Shown: positions 53,596 to 63,200 of the stretch, piece after piece
Layout of the letters: the number at the start of each line of letters is the position of its first letter
How positions within the stretch are numbered: position 1 is the stretch's first letter
Origin: Planctomycetota bacterium
GTDB lineage: Bacteria; Planctomycetota; UBA1135; GCA-002686595
Reading direction: 5' to 3'
Length of the DNA stretch: 64,000 bases
NCBI GenBank assembly: GCA_016712565.1
Contig: JADJQU010000006.1
Location: forward strand, 434,001 to 498,000
Translations under genes and position numbers: made by a program
The notes under the pieces: generated by a model
What the model was told of the DNA's origin: nothing
The model's database searches: none
The model's input: only the letters and a program-made list of their open reading frames with translations

Positions 53596-54769
53596 GTGGA
53601 TCCCTACTCGCCGACTCCTCTGGACCGGTTTTCCTTTGGCCTGTGGACCGTCGGGAACCCCGGCCGAGACCCCTTCGGGGAGGCCCGTCCGGGCGGTCCA
53701 ATCTCCCGAGCGAATCGTCGCCAAGCTGGCCGAATGCGGGGCCTGGGGGGTCAACCTCCACGATGACGATCTCGTGCCCTTCGGCTCCTCCGCGGCCGAG
53801 CGCACGCGCATCGTCGCGGGCTTCCAGAGGGCCCTGGCGGATCACGGCATGGTGGTGCCCATGGCCACCACCAACCTGTTCTCCCAGCCGATCTTCAAGG
53901 ACGGCGCCTTCACGGCCAACGACCCCCGGGTGCGCGCCTTCGCCCTGGCCAAGACGCTCTGGGCCATCGACCTGGGCGTGGAACTGGGGGCGCGGATCTA
54001 CGTCTTCTGGGGCGGCCGCGAGGGGACTGAAGCCGACGCCTGCCGGGACCCGCGCACGGCCATCGGGCGCATGCGCGATGCCCTGGACTTCCTGTGCGAG
54101 TACGTGCGCGACCGGAAGTACGACCTGCGCTTCGCCCTGGAGGCCAAGCCCAACGAGCCCCGCGGCGACATCTACATGCCGACCACGGGGCACATGCTGC
54201 ACTTCATCTCGACGCTGGCGCACCCTCAGATGGTGGGCGTCAACCCCGAGGTGGCCCACGAGACGATGTCGGGCCTCTCCATGGCCCACGCCGTGGCCCA
54301 GGCCATGGAAGCGAACAAACTGTTCCACATCGACCTCAATGCCCAGCGCATCGGTCGCTACGACCAGGATTTCCGCTTCGGGTCCGAGGACCTGCGCCAG
54401 GCCTTCCTGCTGGTGCGACTCCTGGAGGGCACCGCGGGCGGGGCGCGCTACGAGGGGCCGCTGCACTTCGACAGCCATGCCTACCGCACCGAGGACGACG
54501 AGGGCGTGTGGGATTTCGCGCGCGGATCCATGCGCACCTACAAGATCCTGAAGGAGCGTGCCCAGGCCTTCGACGCGGATCCGCGCGTGCGCGCGCTGAT
54601 CGCCGAGCGCCGCGACGCACGCCTGGAGTCCCTGGCGCGGGGCTACGCTCCCCACAAGGCGCAGGCCCTCAAGGGAGAAGTCTTCGACGCGGCCGCCATC
54701 GCCCGCGAGGGCCTGGGCTACGAGCGTCTCGACCAGTGGATGGTCGAGCACATGCTCGGCGTGCACTGA
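53596..54769 (+). CDS. xylA: Xylose isomerase, one-base frameshift near 53684
   Basis: This is a group II-size xylose isomerase (about 390 residues), which interconverts xylose and xylulose. The first 30 codons from GTG 53596 (FSFGLWTVGNPGRDPFGEA) are in one frame and the rest (VRAVQSPERIVAKLAECG onward) in another. Removing one C from the CCC at 53684-53686 joins them perfectly. Active-site residues are intact: His and Asp in VNLHDDDLVPFG, Glu in FALEAKPNEPRGD, metal ligands in HIDLNAQRIGRYDQDFRFGSED. The apparent frameshift is most likely an assembly error. The start lies 7 bases after the palindromic box. xylB follows 87 bases downstream. Confidence 0.92.
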
Positions 54770-54785
54770 GCCGCCATGGGGCATC

Positions 54786-54821
54786 CGCGGAGCGCAGCAC
54801 GGGTCCAGGACAGGCTCCGCG
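54786..54821. other. Hairpin between xylA and xylB
   Basis: CGCGGAGC and its perfect complement GCTCCGCG, 20 bases apart, in the 87 base space between the two genes. It may reduce transcription into xylB or stabilise the xylA message; I have no more evidence. Confidence 0.3.
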
Positions 54822-54856
54822 AGCCTCCCGCGCCGAGTTCGCCCCCCTGAGGCGCC

Positions 54857-56352
54857 ATGGAGAACCCGGACGGTCTTTTCGCGGGCTTCGACGTCGGCAC
54901 CCAGGGGCTCAAGGGCCTCTTGATCGACGCGCGCTCGCGGCGCGTGGTGGCCCGGGGCCAGGTCGGCTACGGCCTGCTCCCCGGGCTCGCGCCCGGTGCC
55001 GCCGAACAGCACCCCGACACCTGGATTCAGGCCCTGGGCGAGGTCGCGCGGCAGCTCTTCGGGGCCCCCGGCGTGGAGACCGCGCGGCTCTCGGGGATCG
55101 GCATTTCCGGCCAGCAGCACGGCCTCGTGGTGCTCGACGGCGAGGATCGGCCCCTGAGGGCGGCGAAGCTGTGGTGCGACACGCAAACCGCGGCGGAAGC
55201 CCGTGAGCTCTCCGTCAGGCTGGGCCGGCCCGTGCCCACGGGCTTCACCGCGCCGAAGGTGCTGTGGCTCGCTCGCCACGAGCCGGAGACCTGGCGCCGC
55301 ACGCGGCGCGTGCTCCTGCCCCACGACTACGTGAATCTGGTGCTCTCGGGCAGCGCCTGGTGCGAGGCGGGCGATGCCTCGGGCACCGGCTGGTTCGACC
55401 CGCGCACGCGCGCGGTGGACGCCGACAGCTGTGCCGCCGTGGCTCCGGACCTGCTGCAAAGACTCCCGCCCCTGGCCGAAGCGGGCAGTCTCCCCGGCCG
55501 GCTCTCCGAACGGGGCGCCTGGGTGTTGGGCCTCGACTCGCGCCAGGTGGGCGTGCCGCTCTCCACGGGCGCCGGTGACAACATGGCGAGCGCCATCGGC
55601 GCGGGCGCCACACGCGAGGGAGTCGCGGTGCTGTCCCTGGGCACCTCGGCCACGATTTTCGCCCACAGCTCCCGCGCCGTCGTCGATCCAGGGGTCTGAT
55701 CGCGGCCTTTTGCGATTCCACCGGCGGCTGGTTGCCGCTCCTGTGCGTCATGAACGCCACCGGCGCCCTGGAGGAAGTGCGCGCCCTCTCCGGCGCGAGC
55801 CACGCCGAGCTGGAGCGCTTGGCCGCCGAACTTCCCTGCGATCCGGAGGGGCCCCTGTGTCTGCCGTTCTTCCAGGGCGAGCGCGTGCCCGACCTGCCCC
55901 TGGCGCGCGCCGCCTTCGTGGGCCTGGGTCCCGGTTCCCTGACGCGCGGCCGGCTCTACCGCGCCTGCCTGGAGGGCGTGGCCCTGAATCTCGCGGCCGG
56001 CGTCGAGCGCATGCGCCTCCTCGGCCTCGGCTGCGAGCGGCTTTTCGCGGTCGGCGGGGGCGCAAGAAATCGCCTCTGGCTCGAGCTGGTGGCCTCGGCC
56101 GCGGGGGCGGAGATCGTCCCCCTGGCGGAGGGGGAATCCGCCGCCCTGGGCGCCGCCCTGCAGGCCCTGTGGAGCGTGCGCAGGAGCGAGGGGCATCGGG
56201 AGGCCTGCGGCGCGGTGGCCGAGGACTGGATCCTGCCCCAGGGAGAGCCTGTCCTGCCCGATGCGGGGCTCGCGCACTCCCTGGCGGTCCTTCGGGCGCG
56301 CTTCCAGGCTGCCCAAGCCGGCCTGTATCCGGCCTCCTCTGGATCCGGCTGA
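54857..56352 (+). CDS. xylB: Xylulokinase, one-base frameshift near 55691
   Basis: The repaired protein of about 498 residues phosphorylates xylulose. The first frame (54857-55699) contains FAGFDVGTQGLKGLLID (ATP site of the FGGY fold), GIGISGQQHGLVVLD, PTGFTAPKVLWLA and GAGDNMASAIGAG, and stops after VVDPGV. The second frame continues GLIAAFCDSTGGW, then GALEEVRALSG, PLCLPFFQGERVPDLP and AVGGGARNRLWLELVAS to the stop at 56352. One more G in the GGGG run 55691-55694 restores VVDPGGLIAAF. It is the partner of xylA in xylose use. Confidence 0.9.
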
Positions 56353-56562
56353 CCCCTGAAAAGGGCTGGGGCTCGCCCGCCGGCGTGCCGAATTCACGGC
56401 CAGAATCGGCCCACCGAGTAAGGCAACCGTAGGAATCCCCTTTTCCTTGAGGCCGGACCGCGGCCCGGCCGACGGACTGCCCGGCGAGGCCACGTGCCGG
56501 GTCCGCCACCGGGGGGAGCGAGAGAGCCTCGCGCACGGGGAGGGCACGGGACGGGGGTCCAA

Positions 56563-56991
56563 ATGGTTGGGATTCGTTGCAGGGCGCGGTCGGGCCGCGC
56601 CGGGTTCACGCTGATCGAGCTGATGATCGCCGTGGTGGTGCTCGTGGTCGCCATCTGCTCGGCGATCTCGGCCCAGGTCGTGGCCTTCAATCTGCTGCGC
56701 ACCAGCCGCGAGACCAACGTGGCCATGGGCGACCTGCAGGGGGCCATGGAACTGGCCATCCTGCAGCCCGCAAACGCGCTGCCCCTCGCGGGCGGCGAGT
56801 TCGCCCAGGGCACGGCCATCGCCCGCTTCAACGACCTGCACCTGCGCAATCAGCGCATCACCGCCACCTACCCGGGGTACGTGGTGGGCGCCGCGGTCCC
56901 CGATCCCCTGCAGATCGTGATGACGATCACGTGGGACGACTTCCAGGAGCGGCCGCGCACCATGCGCATCGCCACCATTCGAGGACGCTGA
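56563..56991 (+). CDS. PilV-like type IV pseudopilin
   Basis: The 142-residue protein has a short basic leader and the prepilin peptidase site G-FTLIEL (GRAGFTLIELMIAVVV near residues 12-28), which is cut after Gly and methylated on Phe. One long hydrophobic helix follows. The C-terminal beta-rich part resembles minor pilins of the PilV group. It is first of three pseudopilin genes. A TAGGAA box near 56429 precedes it; the remaining upstream 200 bases hold nothing else recognisable. Confidence 0.82.
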   Translation: MVGIRCRARSGRAGFTLIELMIAVVVLVVAICSAISAQVVAFNLLRTSRETNVAMGDLQGAMELAILQPANALPLAGGEFAQGTAIARFNDLHLRNQRITATYPGYVVGAAVPDPLQIVMTITWDDFQERPRTMRIATIRGR

Positions 56992-56992
56992 C

Positions 56993-57700
56993 ATGCAACC
57001 CAAGTTCCGTTCACAGGCCGCCGCGCGCGGGGGCTTCTCCGTGCTGGAGATGCTGATCGCGGTCGGTGTGCTCTCGCTCCTGGCGGGCTCCCTGGGCTTC
57101 GCCATCGTGCGCATGCGCGGCATCAGCGCCTCCTCGGAGACCCAGGCCTCGCTGCAGAACAGCTGCGAGCGCGCCATGCGGCGCATCTTCGAGGACCTGT
57201 CGCGCTCGGGCGCGATCACCCTCGGCGGGCTCAACTACCCCTACCTCTTCGACGACGGCGCGGCCGTCGCCGCCGGCTTCACGGTCCACGCCCACGCCGC
57301 CGCCCAGCACGCCGCCGCGGCGGGGGAGCCGGAGTTCGGCCCGACCCGTGAAATCGTCTTTGCGCTGCCGCGCGAGAACGACCCCCCGGGGACCTACGGC
57401 AACGACGTGCCGGACATCGACGCCAACGCCAACCTGATCTGGGACGGCGCGCAGTTCAGCTATGTCCTGATCACCGGCCCCGACGGCGTCAACTACCTCC
57501 AGCGCCGCGTCGATGGAGCCGCCCCGGTCAACATCGCTTCCAACGTCGAGCGCGTGGTGTTCGACGACAATCCCTCCTCAGGCTTCGTGCTCCCCGTGGA
57601 TTCCGTGCGCGTGCGGCTGTTCATGCGCAATGTCGACTCGACGGGTACGGTCCATCGCTACTCGGCCGAGCAGGTCGTCAAGCTCAGGAATGGGGTGTGA
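56993..57700 (+). CDS. PilW-like type IV pseudopilin
   Basis: The 235-residue protein has a class III-type signal, GGFSVLEMLIAVGVLSLLAGSLGFAIV, with the Gly-Phe cleavage site and Glu at the fifth position. A helical stalk and a beta-rich head with an Asp-rich segment (DVPDIDANANLIWD) follow. It resembles PilW/PilJ minor pilins. It begins 1 base after the PilV-like stop and is followed 1 base later by the PilX-like gene. Confidence 0.82.
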   Translation: MQPKFRSQAAARGGFSVLEMLIAVGVLSLLAGSLGFAIVRMRGISASSETQASLQNSCERAMRRIFEDLSRSGAITLGGLNYPYLFDDGAAVAAGFTVHAHAAAQHAAAAGEPEFGPTREIVFALPRENDPPGTYGNDVPDIDANANLIWDGAQFSYVLITGPDGVNYLQRRVDGAAPVNIASNVERVVFDDNPSSGFVLPVDSVRVRLFMRNVDSTGTVHRYSAEQVVKLRNGV

Positions 57701-57701
57701 A

Positions 57702-59501
57702 ATGAAACGAATTCTGAAGGCCAGAAGTTCGCGCCGTGGCATGGCGCTCTTGTTCGCGGTGTTCGCCGCCTTCACCGCGGCGACGTTGGTGTCGATGCTC
57801 CTGTCGACCTCGCTTTCCTCGAACCGGATCTCGGTGGTGAAGATCACCAACGGCAGGGCTGAGTACCTGGCCCAGGGCGCCGTGGAGGCGGCCAAGGGCA
57901 TCGTGCGCACGGAGATTGCTCGCTGGAGCACGCCGCCCGCCAACGGGACCGTGACCATCGACGGCGTGCCGGTGACCTACACGATCACCCAGATCAGCCC
58001 GGACGGCGGGGCCTCGAACATCAAGGCCTGGGCGGCGGGGGATCCGCCGGTGATCCGCACCGACCCGAGCGGCATCCAGACGATCATCACGAGCTACCGG
58101 ATCGACTCCACGGCCACGGTCCAGGGCAGCACCGCCACGGCCCACCGCCTGGTCCACGCCGAGGCCACGCCCGTGTTCCAGTTCGCGGTGTTCTACGACA
58201 CCGACCTGGAGGTCAACCCCGGGCCTTCGATGACGCTTTCGGGCCGCGTGCACTCCAACGGCAACATGCACCTGGGCTGCGGGGCGACCTTGACCCTGAA
58301 CACGAACTACGTGCGCGCGGCAGGGGGCATCTACCGGAACCGCAAGGACGACCCGAGCGCCTCCACGGGCACGGTGAACATCCGCCAATTCGTCAACAAC
58401 CCGTTCGACGTGGCGGAGCCGGTGAGCTACGTCACGATGAACTCGAAGTCCCAGATGGGGGGAGTGCCCAGCACGGGCGGCTACGATGCCCATTTCACGT
58501 CGGGCTGGGATGGGAACGGGGACGGTGACTACTTCGACGTGGGGGATTGGCTGCCCTGGGGGCCGGGAGCCTTGGACTACTGGTCCGAGCCCTCGGGCTA
58601 CGCCGGCAACGGCAACACGGTCAAGGACGCCTCCCACGGGGTCACCGCGGCCACCCCGCCGACCATCGACTCGATCCAGATGTTCGAGCCGGTCAGTTCC
58701 GGCCCCGGCGACTGGAGCCTGGTTTCGGGTGACTGGATCCACACGCCCGGCGCGGGGACTCACACCAAGGGCTTCTACCACAGCAACGCGGGGCTGACGG
58801 TCATCGCCAATGCGGCACACACGTCCTGGAAGGCCTACGACGCCAACAACAACGACGTGACCGCCTCGATCCCGGCGGGTGCGGTGACGCTCTCCTCGAT
58901 CTACGACGCCCGCCAGGCCGGCGGGACCAGCGGCAGCTCCACCAAGGTCAAGACCATGAAGGTCGACATGGCGATCCTGGGGGCCTGCGCCCAGTGGCCG
59001 GCCAACGGCCTCTTGTACCTGGGATGCAACAACAAGGGCACCGGCACCAACGCCAAGGGCGTGCAACTCGTCAATGGCAGCACACTTCCGGCGAAGCTCA
59101 GCGTGGTCAGCGACGGCGCCATGTACGTTCAGGGGGACTACAACACCGGCGCCAAGAAGGGCTGCGCGGTGATCGCGGACGCTGTGAACCTGCTTTCGAA
59201 CTCTCTGGAACTCCCAGTACGCCACCGGGGCCTGGGGGTTGAGCGGTGTCTACTCGGCGCCCAACCGCCGATGGGGCTACGACCCCTTCTTCAACACGGT
59301 GGCGAACCTGCCGCCCTTCACGCCCATGACCGTGGTGGCCGTGGACGTGGTCTGCTGGTAGGAACCCCCGCGGGTCCCGGCCGGCCGAAGCGGCGCGCGC
59401 CGCCCGCGACTTCGGTCACGGGCGGCGCGCGTCGCTTCGGTCGGCCGGCTTTGCCCGCGCGGGCCCTCCGTCGCGCCGCGGGCGTGGATCTGATCTACTG
59501 A
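57702..59501 (+). CDS. PilX N-terminal-domain protein with large exported domain, frameshift near 59203
   Basis: The gene starts MKRILKARSSRRGMALLFAVFAAFTAATLVSMLL, a PilX-type membrane anchor without the classical prepilin Glu. About 500 residues of beta-rich, Gly/Asn/Thr-rich exported domain follow, with FYDTDLEVNPGPSMTLSGRVHSNGNMHL. At 59201-59206 the natural frame jumps: NSWNSQYATGAWGLSGVY and PNRRWGYDPFFNTVANLPPF lie in the +1 frame and end at a TAG at 59359-59361. As written, the frame runs on through the terminator hairpin to 59501 with unlikely sequence. One extra base is the simplest cause. It probably caps or is displayed on a pilus-like fibre. Confidence 0.8.
   Translation: MKRILKARSSRRGMALLFAVFAAFTAATLVSMLLSTSLSSNRISVVKITNGRAEYLAQGAVEAAKGIVRTEIARWSTPPANGTVTIDGVPVTYTITQISPDGGASNIKAWAAGDPPVIRTDPSGIQTIITSYRIDSTATVQGSTATAHRLVHAEATPVFQFAVFYDTDLEVNPGPSMTLSGRVHSNGNMHLGCGATLTLNTNYVRAAGGIYRNRKDDPSASTGTVNIRQFVNNPFDVAEPVSYVTMNSKSQMGGVPSTGGYDAHFTSGWDGNGDGDYFDVGDWLPWGPGALDYWSEPSGYAGNGNTVKDASHGVTAATPPTIDSIQMFEPVSSGPGDWSLVSGDWIHTPGAGTHTKGFYHSNAGLTVIANAAHTSWKAYDANNNDVTASIPAGAVTLSSIYDARQAGGTSGSSTKVKTMKVDMAILGACAQWPANGLLYLGCNNKGTGTNAKGVQLVNGSTLPAKLSVVSDGAMYVQGDYNTGAKKGCAVIADAVNLLSNSLELPVRHRGLGVERCLLGAQPPMGLRPLLQHGGEPAALHAHDRGGRGRGLLVGTPAGPGRPKRRAPPATSVTGGARRFGRPALPARALRRAAGVDLIY
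59379..59449. terminator. Large GC hairpin, terminator of the pseudopilin genes
   Basis: The left arm (about 59379-59408) and right arm (about 59417-59449) pair over roughly 28 bases including GGCGCGCGCCGCCCG, with a small bulge. It lies 18 bases after the corrected stop of the PilX-like gene and before the leaderless start of the ABC gene. It is followed by CTTTGC, no full U tract. Confidence 0.6.
59494..59499 (+). promoter_or_regulatory. -10-like box of the ABC exporter genes
   Basis: TCTACT on the plus strand, 6 bases before the GTG at 59506, placed just after the terminator hairpin. Confidence 0.4.
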
Positions 59502-59505
59502 GGCC

Positions 59506-60363
59506 GTGAACGAATTCCAATCCACGCCGCCGCCGGTCCTGCGTGTCGAGTCGCTCAGCAAGACCTACGAAGGAGCGCTTGCCGTGGACGCCTTGTCGTT
59601 CGACGTGCGTCCGGGGGAGATCCTGGGGCTGGTGGGCCCCAACGGGGCGGGCAAGACCACCACCCTGCGCTCGATCGTGGGCATCCTGCCGGTCAAGCAG
59701 GGCCGCGTGCTGGTCTGCGGCTACGACGTGATGCTGCACGAGGCGGAGGCCAAGCGCTGCCTGTACTGGGTGCCCGACGACCCGCAGCCCTTCGACGCCC
59801 TGACCGTCTGGGAGCACCTGGAATTCACCGCCGCGCTCTACGACGTGCGCGACTGGAAGGAGCGGGCGGAGGAGCTCTTGCAGCGCTTCGAACTGGTCGA
59901 GAAGCGCGACGCCCTGGGCGGCGAGCTTTCCCGCGGCATGCGCCAGAAGCTCGCCTTCGCTTGCGGCTGGCTGACACGGCCCAGGCTGGTGCTGCTCGAC
60001 GAGCCCTTGACCGGGCTGGATCCCCGCGGCATCCGTTCGGCGAAGCGCGCCATCGCGGAAGTGGCGGCCGAGGGCAGCTCGGTGATCCTCTCGTCGCACC
60101 TGCTGGAGATGATCGAGGAGCTGGCCAGCCGCATCCTGATCCTCGACCGGGGCCACAAGGTCTTCGACGGCACCCTGGCGGAGGCGCGCTCCAGCATCGC
60201 GGGCGTGGAGGGCGGCAGCCTGGAGGAGATCTTCCTCAAGGTCACGGACGGGTCGCTCCCGGCCGGTCGGACCTCGATGCAGGGCGGCGCCCCCTCGGGC
60301 GCTCCCGGGAGGGCCCGGCCGGAGGGCGGCGACTGGTCCGGCGGCGGAGCGGGCTCGCCGTGA
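59506..60363 (+). CDS. ABC transporter ATP-binding protein
   Basis: The 285-residue ATPase has Walker A GPNGAGKTTTLRS (near 45), Q-loop region YWVPDDPQPFDALTVWEHL, signature LSRGMRQKLAF (near 145), Walker B RPRLVLLDEPLTGLDPRG and the switch His in LSSHLLEMI. It belongs to the exporter type used with ABC-2-like permeases. GTG start. A Gly/Pro-rich tail ends it, and its stop overlaps the GTG of the permease gene, so the two are translationally coupled. The substrate is unknown. Confidence 0.93.
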   Translation: MNEFQSTPPPVLRVESLSKTYEGALAVDALSFDVRPGEILGLVGPNGAGKTTTLRSIVGILPVKQGRVLVCGYDVMLHEAEAKRCLYWVPDDPQPFDALTVWEHLEFTAALYDVRDWKERAEELLQRFELVEKRDALGGELSRGMRQKLAFACGWLTRPRLVLLDEPLTGLDPRGIRSAKRAIAEVAAEGSSVILSSHLLEMIEELASRILILDRGHKVFDGTLAEARSSIAGVEGGSLEEIFLKVTDGSLPAGRTSMQGGAPSGAPGRARPEGGDWSGGGAGSP

Positions 60364-62026
60364 TCCTGGGCCACCCGGCGCTGCGTCTCCTGGCCCGCCG
60401 CAAGTTCACCGGAGCCCTGCGCAAGCAGCTTCGGCGGCTCAAGTCCGTGCGCGGTCTCGTCTTCGCGGTGATCGGCTTCTCGGCCATCGTGCTGTGGATG
60501 GGCTCGGCCCTGGGCAACGCCTTCCTGGCCGGATCGCGCGGCTCCATCTACACGATCGACGAGCCCATGGCCCGGGCCATCGGCACGCTGATCCTGATCA
60601 TGTCGCTGGTGGGGGCGCTGTCCTTCCGCGGCCTGTACCTGCCGCGGGAGGAGATCGAACTCCTGTTCTCCGCGCCCGTGCGCGGCAGCGACGTGGTGCG
60701 CTATCGCCTGTTCACATCGCTGTCGAAGTCGATCCTGGGCTCGATCTTCGCGGCGGTGGTGGCCATGGGGCGTGTGCCCGTGCCCCTGTTCGGCTTCGTG
60801 GGCGCGTTCCTGGCGACGATGACGATCCCGATCGTGGCCCAGGTGCTCTCCCTGCTGGCGGGGGACGCGGAGAACGGCTGGCTGCGGCGCGTGCCCCGCG
60901 GGGCCCTGCGCGCCTTCAACGCCATCGGGATCTTCGCCATCCTGGCCATCCTGTTCCTGTCGACCCGGGAGCGAGCCGATTCCGTCGGCCCGGATGGCCT
61001 GGCCCATGTGTCGCTGGGTCTGTTGCGCCATCCCCTGGTGGACACGCTGACGCGCATCGCCTGGCCCTGGGCCGTGCTGGCCACCACGGACTCGCCGCGG
61101 ACCTTCTTCGTGCTGCTCGTGGTGTGCCTGGCCTTCTGGTTGGCGGCCTTCGAGTTCTGCGCGCGGCTCAAGGTGGATCACCGCGAGCTCTCGCTGGAGA
61201 CCTCCGCCGACGTGGCGCGCCGTCTGTCGCGCATGCGCCGCGGGGGGCGCGGGGGGCCTCGGCGGGTCGAGCCGCCGCCTCCAGCGCGTCCTGGCGCGTG
61301 CCGTGGCTCTTCGGCCGCGGGCCCTTCGGCGCACTGGCCTGGCGCAAGATCGGCACCATGTTGCGCAAGGCCCGCGGCACGCTGCTGATCTCGGGTGCCC
61401 TGGTGAGCGCGATCGTGATCGCCACGCGCCTGATGTTCGAGGGCGATTCAGAGCAGAGCGTGCTGGCCGCCGGTGCCGTGATCGCGGGCTTCGGCACCCT
61501 CTATCTGTGCGCCGGATTGCGCTTCGATTTCCGCGAGGACCTCGATCGCATGGACGTGGTGCGCTCCTGGCCCATGGCCCCCTGGCGCGTGTTCCTGGCG
61601 ACGCTCTTGCCGGAGGTGGCCCTGGTCAGCGTGTTCTTGACGCTGGCGATCCTCGCGCGCGCGGCGCTCTCCGGCGTGCTGCCGCCGGAGTTGGCGGCCC
61701 TGGTGGGGGCCGTGGCTCCCACGGTGCTGGCCTGGGTCTCCATCGACAACCTCGTGTTCCTGGTCTGGCCCCAGCGCATGACTCCCGGCACCGAGGGTCT
61801 GCTGCAGCAAGCCGGCCGCAGCATGCTCTTGATGCTCCTCAGGGCCCTGCTCGTGGGCGTGGCCGGCGGGCTCGCGGGCGGTCTCGCCTGGCTGGTGCAC
61901 TTCGCCGGCGGCGGCCTGCCCCTGGCGATCCTCTCGGCGGCCCTGGTGCTGGTCCTCCTGTGCACGCTGCTGGTCTTCCTGGGGGGAGAGGCCCTGGGTC
62001 GCTTCGACGTCGCCCGCGACCGGTGA
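60360..62026 (+). CDS. ABC exporter membrane subunit, one-base frameshift near 61251
   Basis: The repaired protein of about 555 residues has an N-terminal domain with several helices (LVFAVIGFSAIVLWMG, AIGTLILIMSLVGALSF, and others to about residue 290). A cytoplasmic Gly/Arg/Ala-rich linker and a second block of helices (LLISGALVSAIVIATRLMF through ALVLVLLCTLLVFLGG) follow. The break is in the linker: reading stops making sense after RMRRGGRGG, and the second half continues ASAGRAAASSASWRVPWLFGRGPFG in another frame. One more G in the six-G run 61251-61256 restores it. It pairs with the coupled ATPase as an exporter of unknown substrate. Confidence 0.82.
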
Positions 62027-62125
62027 CCTCTCCGGCTCGCGGGAGCCGCCTGCCCGGCTGAGCGTTGCCCTGCCTGCCCGGCGGGACTCCCCGGGGACAT
62101 CCGCGGAGTTCCCGGGGCCTGGTTT

Positions 62126-63193
62126 TCAACCGGGGCCTGGGGCGCGTCCGGTCGTGGGGATCCGCAGTTCTTCCAGGGCCACGGACAGGTGTCGACGGAG
62201 CCTGTCGCCCGTGGCCCGATTGGTCCAGGCCACGAAGCTCACCGGCGAGGTGCAGTCGATCGGGAAGTCCAGGGGGGCTCCGTCCACCGCCTCCACCACC
62301 ACGCCCGCCTCGCGGGCCACGAGCACCGCCCCGGCGATGTCGTAGGCGTGGGTGGCGATCGCGGGAATGCCCGGCAGGCGCGTGCCGAGCCAACCCCGCA
62401 GGTCCGCGGCCAGGCGATAGGTGCCGAGGGCCAGGAGCACCAGCTGGCCGCCCGAACAGATGTACTGGTCGTCGTAGCAGGAGCGCACGTCGGCTCCCTC
62501 CAGGCGCGCCAGGCGCTCGAAGAACCGCGCCTCGATGGCTGCCAGGGCCGGCCGCTGGGCAGGCAGGTAGCGAAAGAAGGAGAAGTACCCGTGGTCGGGT
62601 CGCGCGTCCTGGCCGGTGGTGAGCCGGCGCTGGTCGAGCAGGCGTCCGTCCTCGAGCAGGCGTTCCTCCAGGCGCGCGCCCAGGCCGCGTTCGGCCCACA
62701 GCCCGCGGTAGCGGGCCGCGCGGGTGTCGGGGATTTCCGAGACGAGCCCCAGGCTCACGTCGGAGAGCCGCGGCTCAGCGCTGCCCGGCGGCGCGAAGGA
62801 CACGATCGTCCAGGCCGAGCGCAGGTCGCTCATCAGGTGCCGCGTTCCGTCGATGGGGTCGATGGCGATGCGCGGCCCGCCGTGGTCGAAGCCCGGAAGT
62901 TCCACGACGCTTCCGCCGGGCCCCGGACCGCGGTGGCGCCAGCCCTCGTCCTCGGTCAGGAGGGAAAGGGGCTCCCGCCGGGCCACTGCGTCGAGCCAGC
63001 GGTCGATCACCGACTCCGTGGCCGCGTCGAGCGCGAAGGTCACGTCCCCGGCGCCGTCGCGCACGGGCCTCGGTGCCTCGGTGAAGGCCCCCGACCGGAT
63101 CGACTCCGCGAGCCCGAGGCGCGCGGTCCCGCGCAGTTCGTCGCACAGATCCTGGAGCCGCTCCGGCCAGCCGCGCTGGAAATTTCTCGCCAC
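62126..63193 (-). CDS. Inositol monophosphatase family protein
   Basis: The protein of about 355 residues has the Li-sensitive phosphatase signature: metal-binding LLTEDEGWRH (first Glu/Asp), AIDPIDGTRHLMSDLRSAWTIV (WxDPxDGT-type motif near 110), and the late motif ATHAYDIAGAVLVAREAGVVVEAVDG. Family members dephosphorylate inositol phosphate, fructose bisphosphate, PAP or nucleotides; the substrate here is unclear, and the insert with CYDDQYICSGGQ is unusual. The GTG at 63193 has a TAACGT box 7 bases upstream; another GTG at 63202 is possible. It is divergent from trxB. Confidence 0.85.
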   Translation of the reverse strand: MARNFQRGWPERLQDLCDELRGTARLGLAESIRSGAFTEAPRPVRDGAGDVTFALDAATESVIDRWLDAVARREPLSLLTEDEGWRHRGPGPGGSVVELPGFDHGGPRIAIDPIDGTRHLMSDLRSAWTIVSFAPPGSAEPRLSDVSLGLVSEIPDTRAARYRGLWAERGLGARLEERLLEDGRLLDQRRLTTGQDARPDHGYFSFFRYLPAQRPALAAIEARFFERLARLEGADVRSCYDDQYICSGGQLVLLALGTYRLAADLRGWLGTRLPGIPAIATHAYDIAGAVLVAREAGVVVEAVDGAPLDFPIDCTSPVSFVAWTNRATGDRLRRHLSVALEELRIPTTGRAPGPG

Positions 63194-63200
63194 AGGGCCC

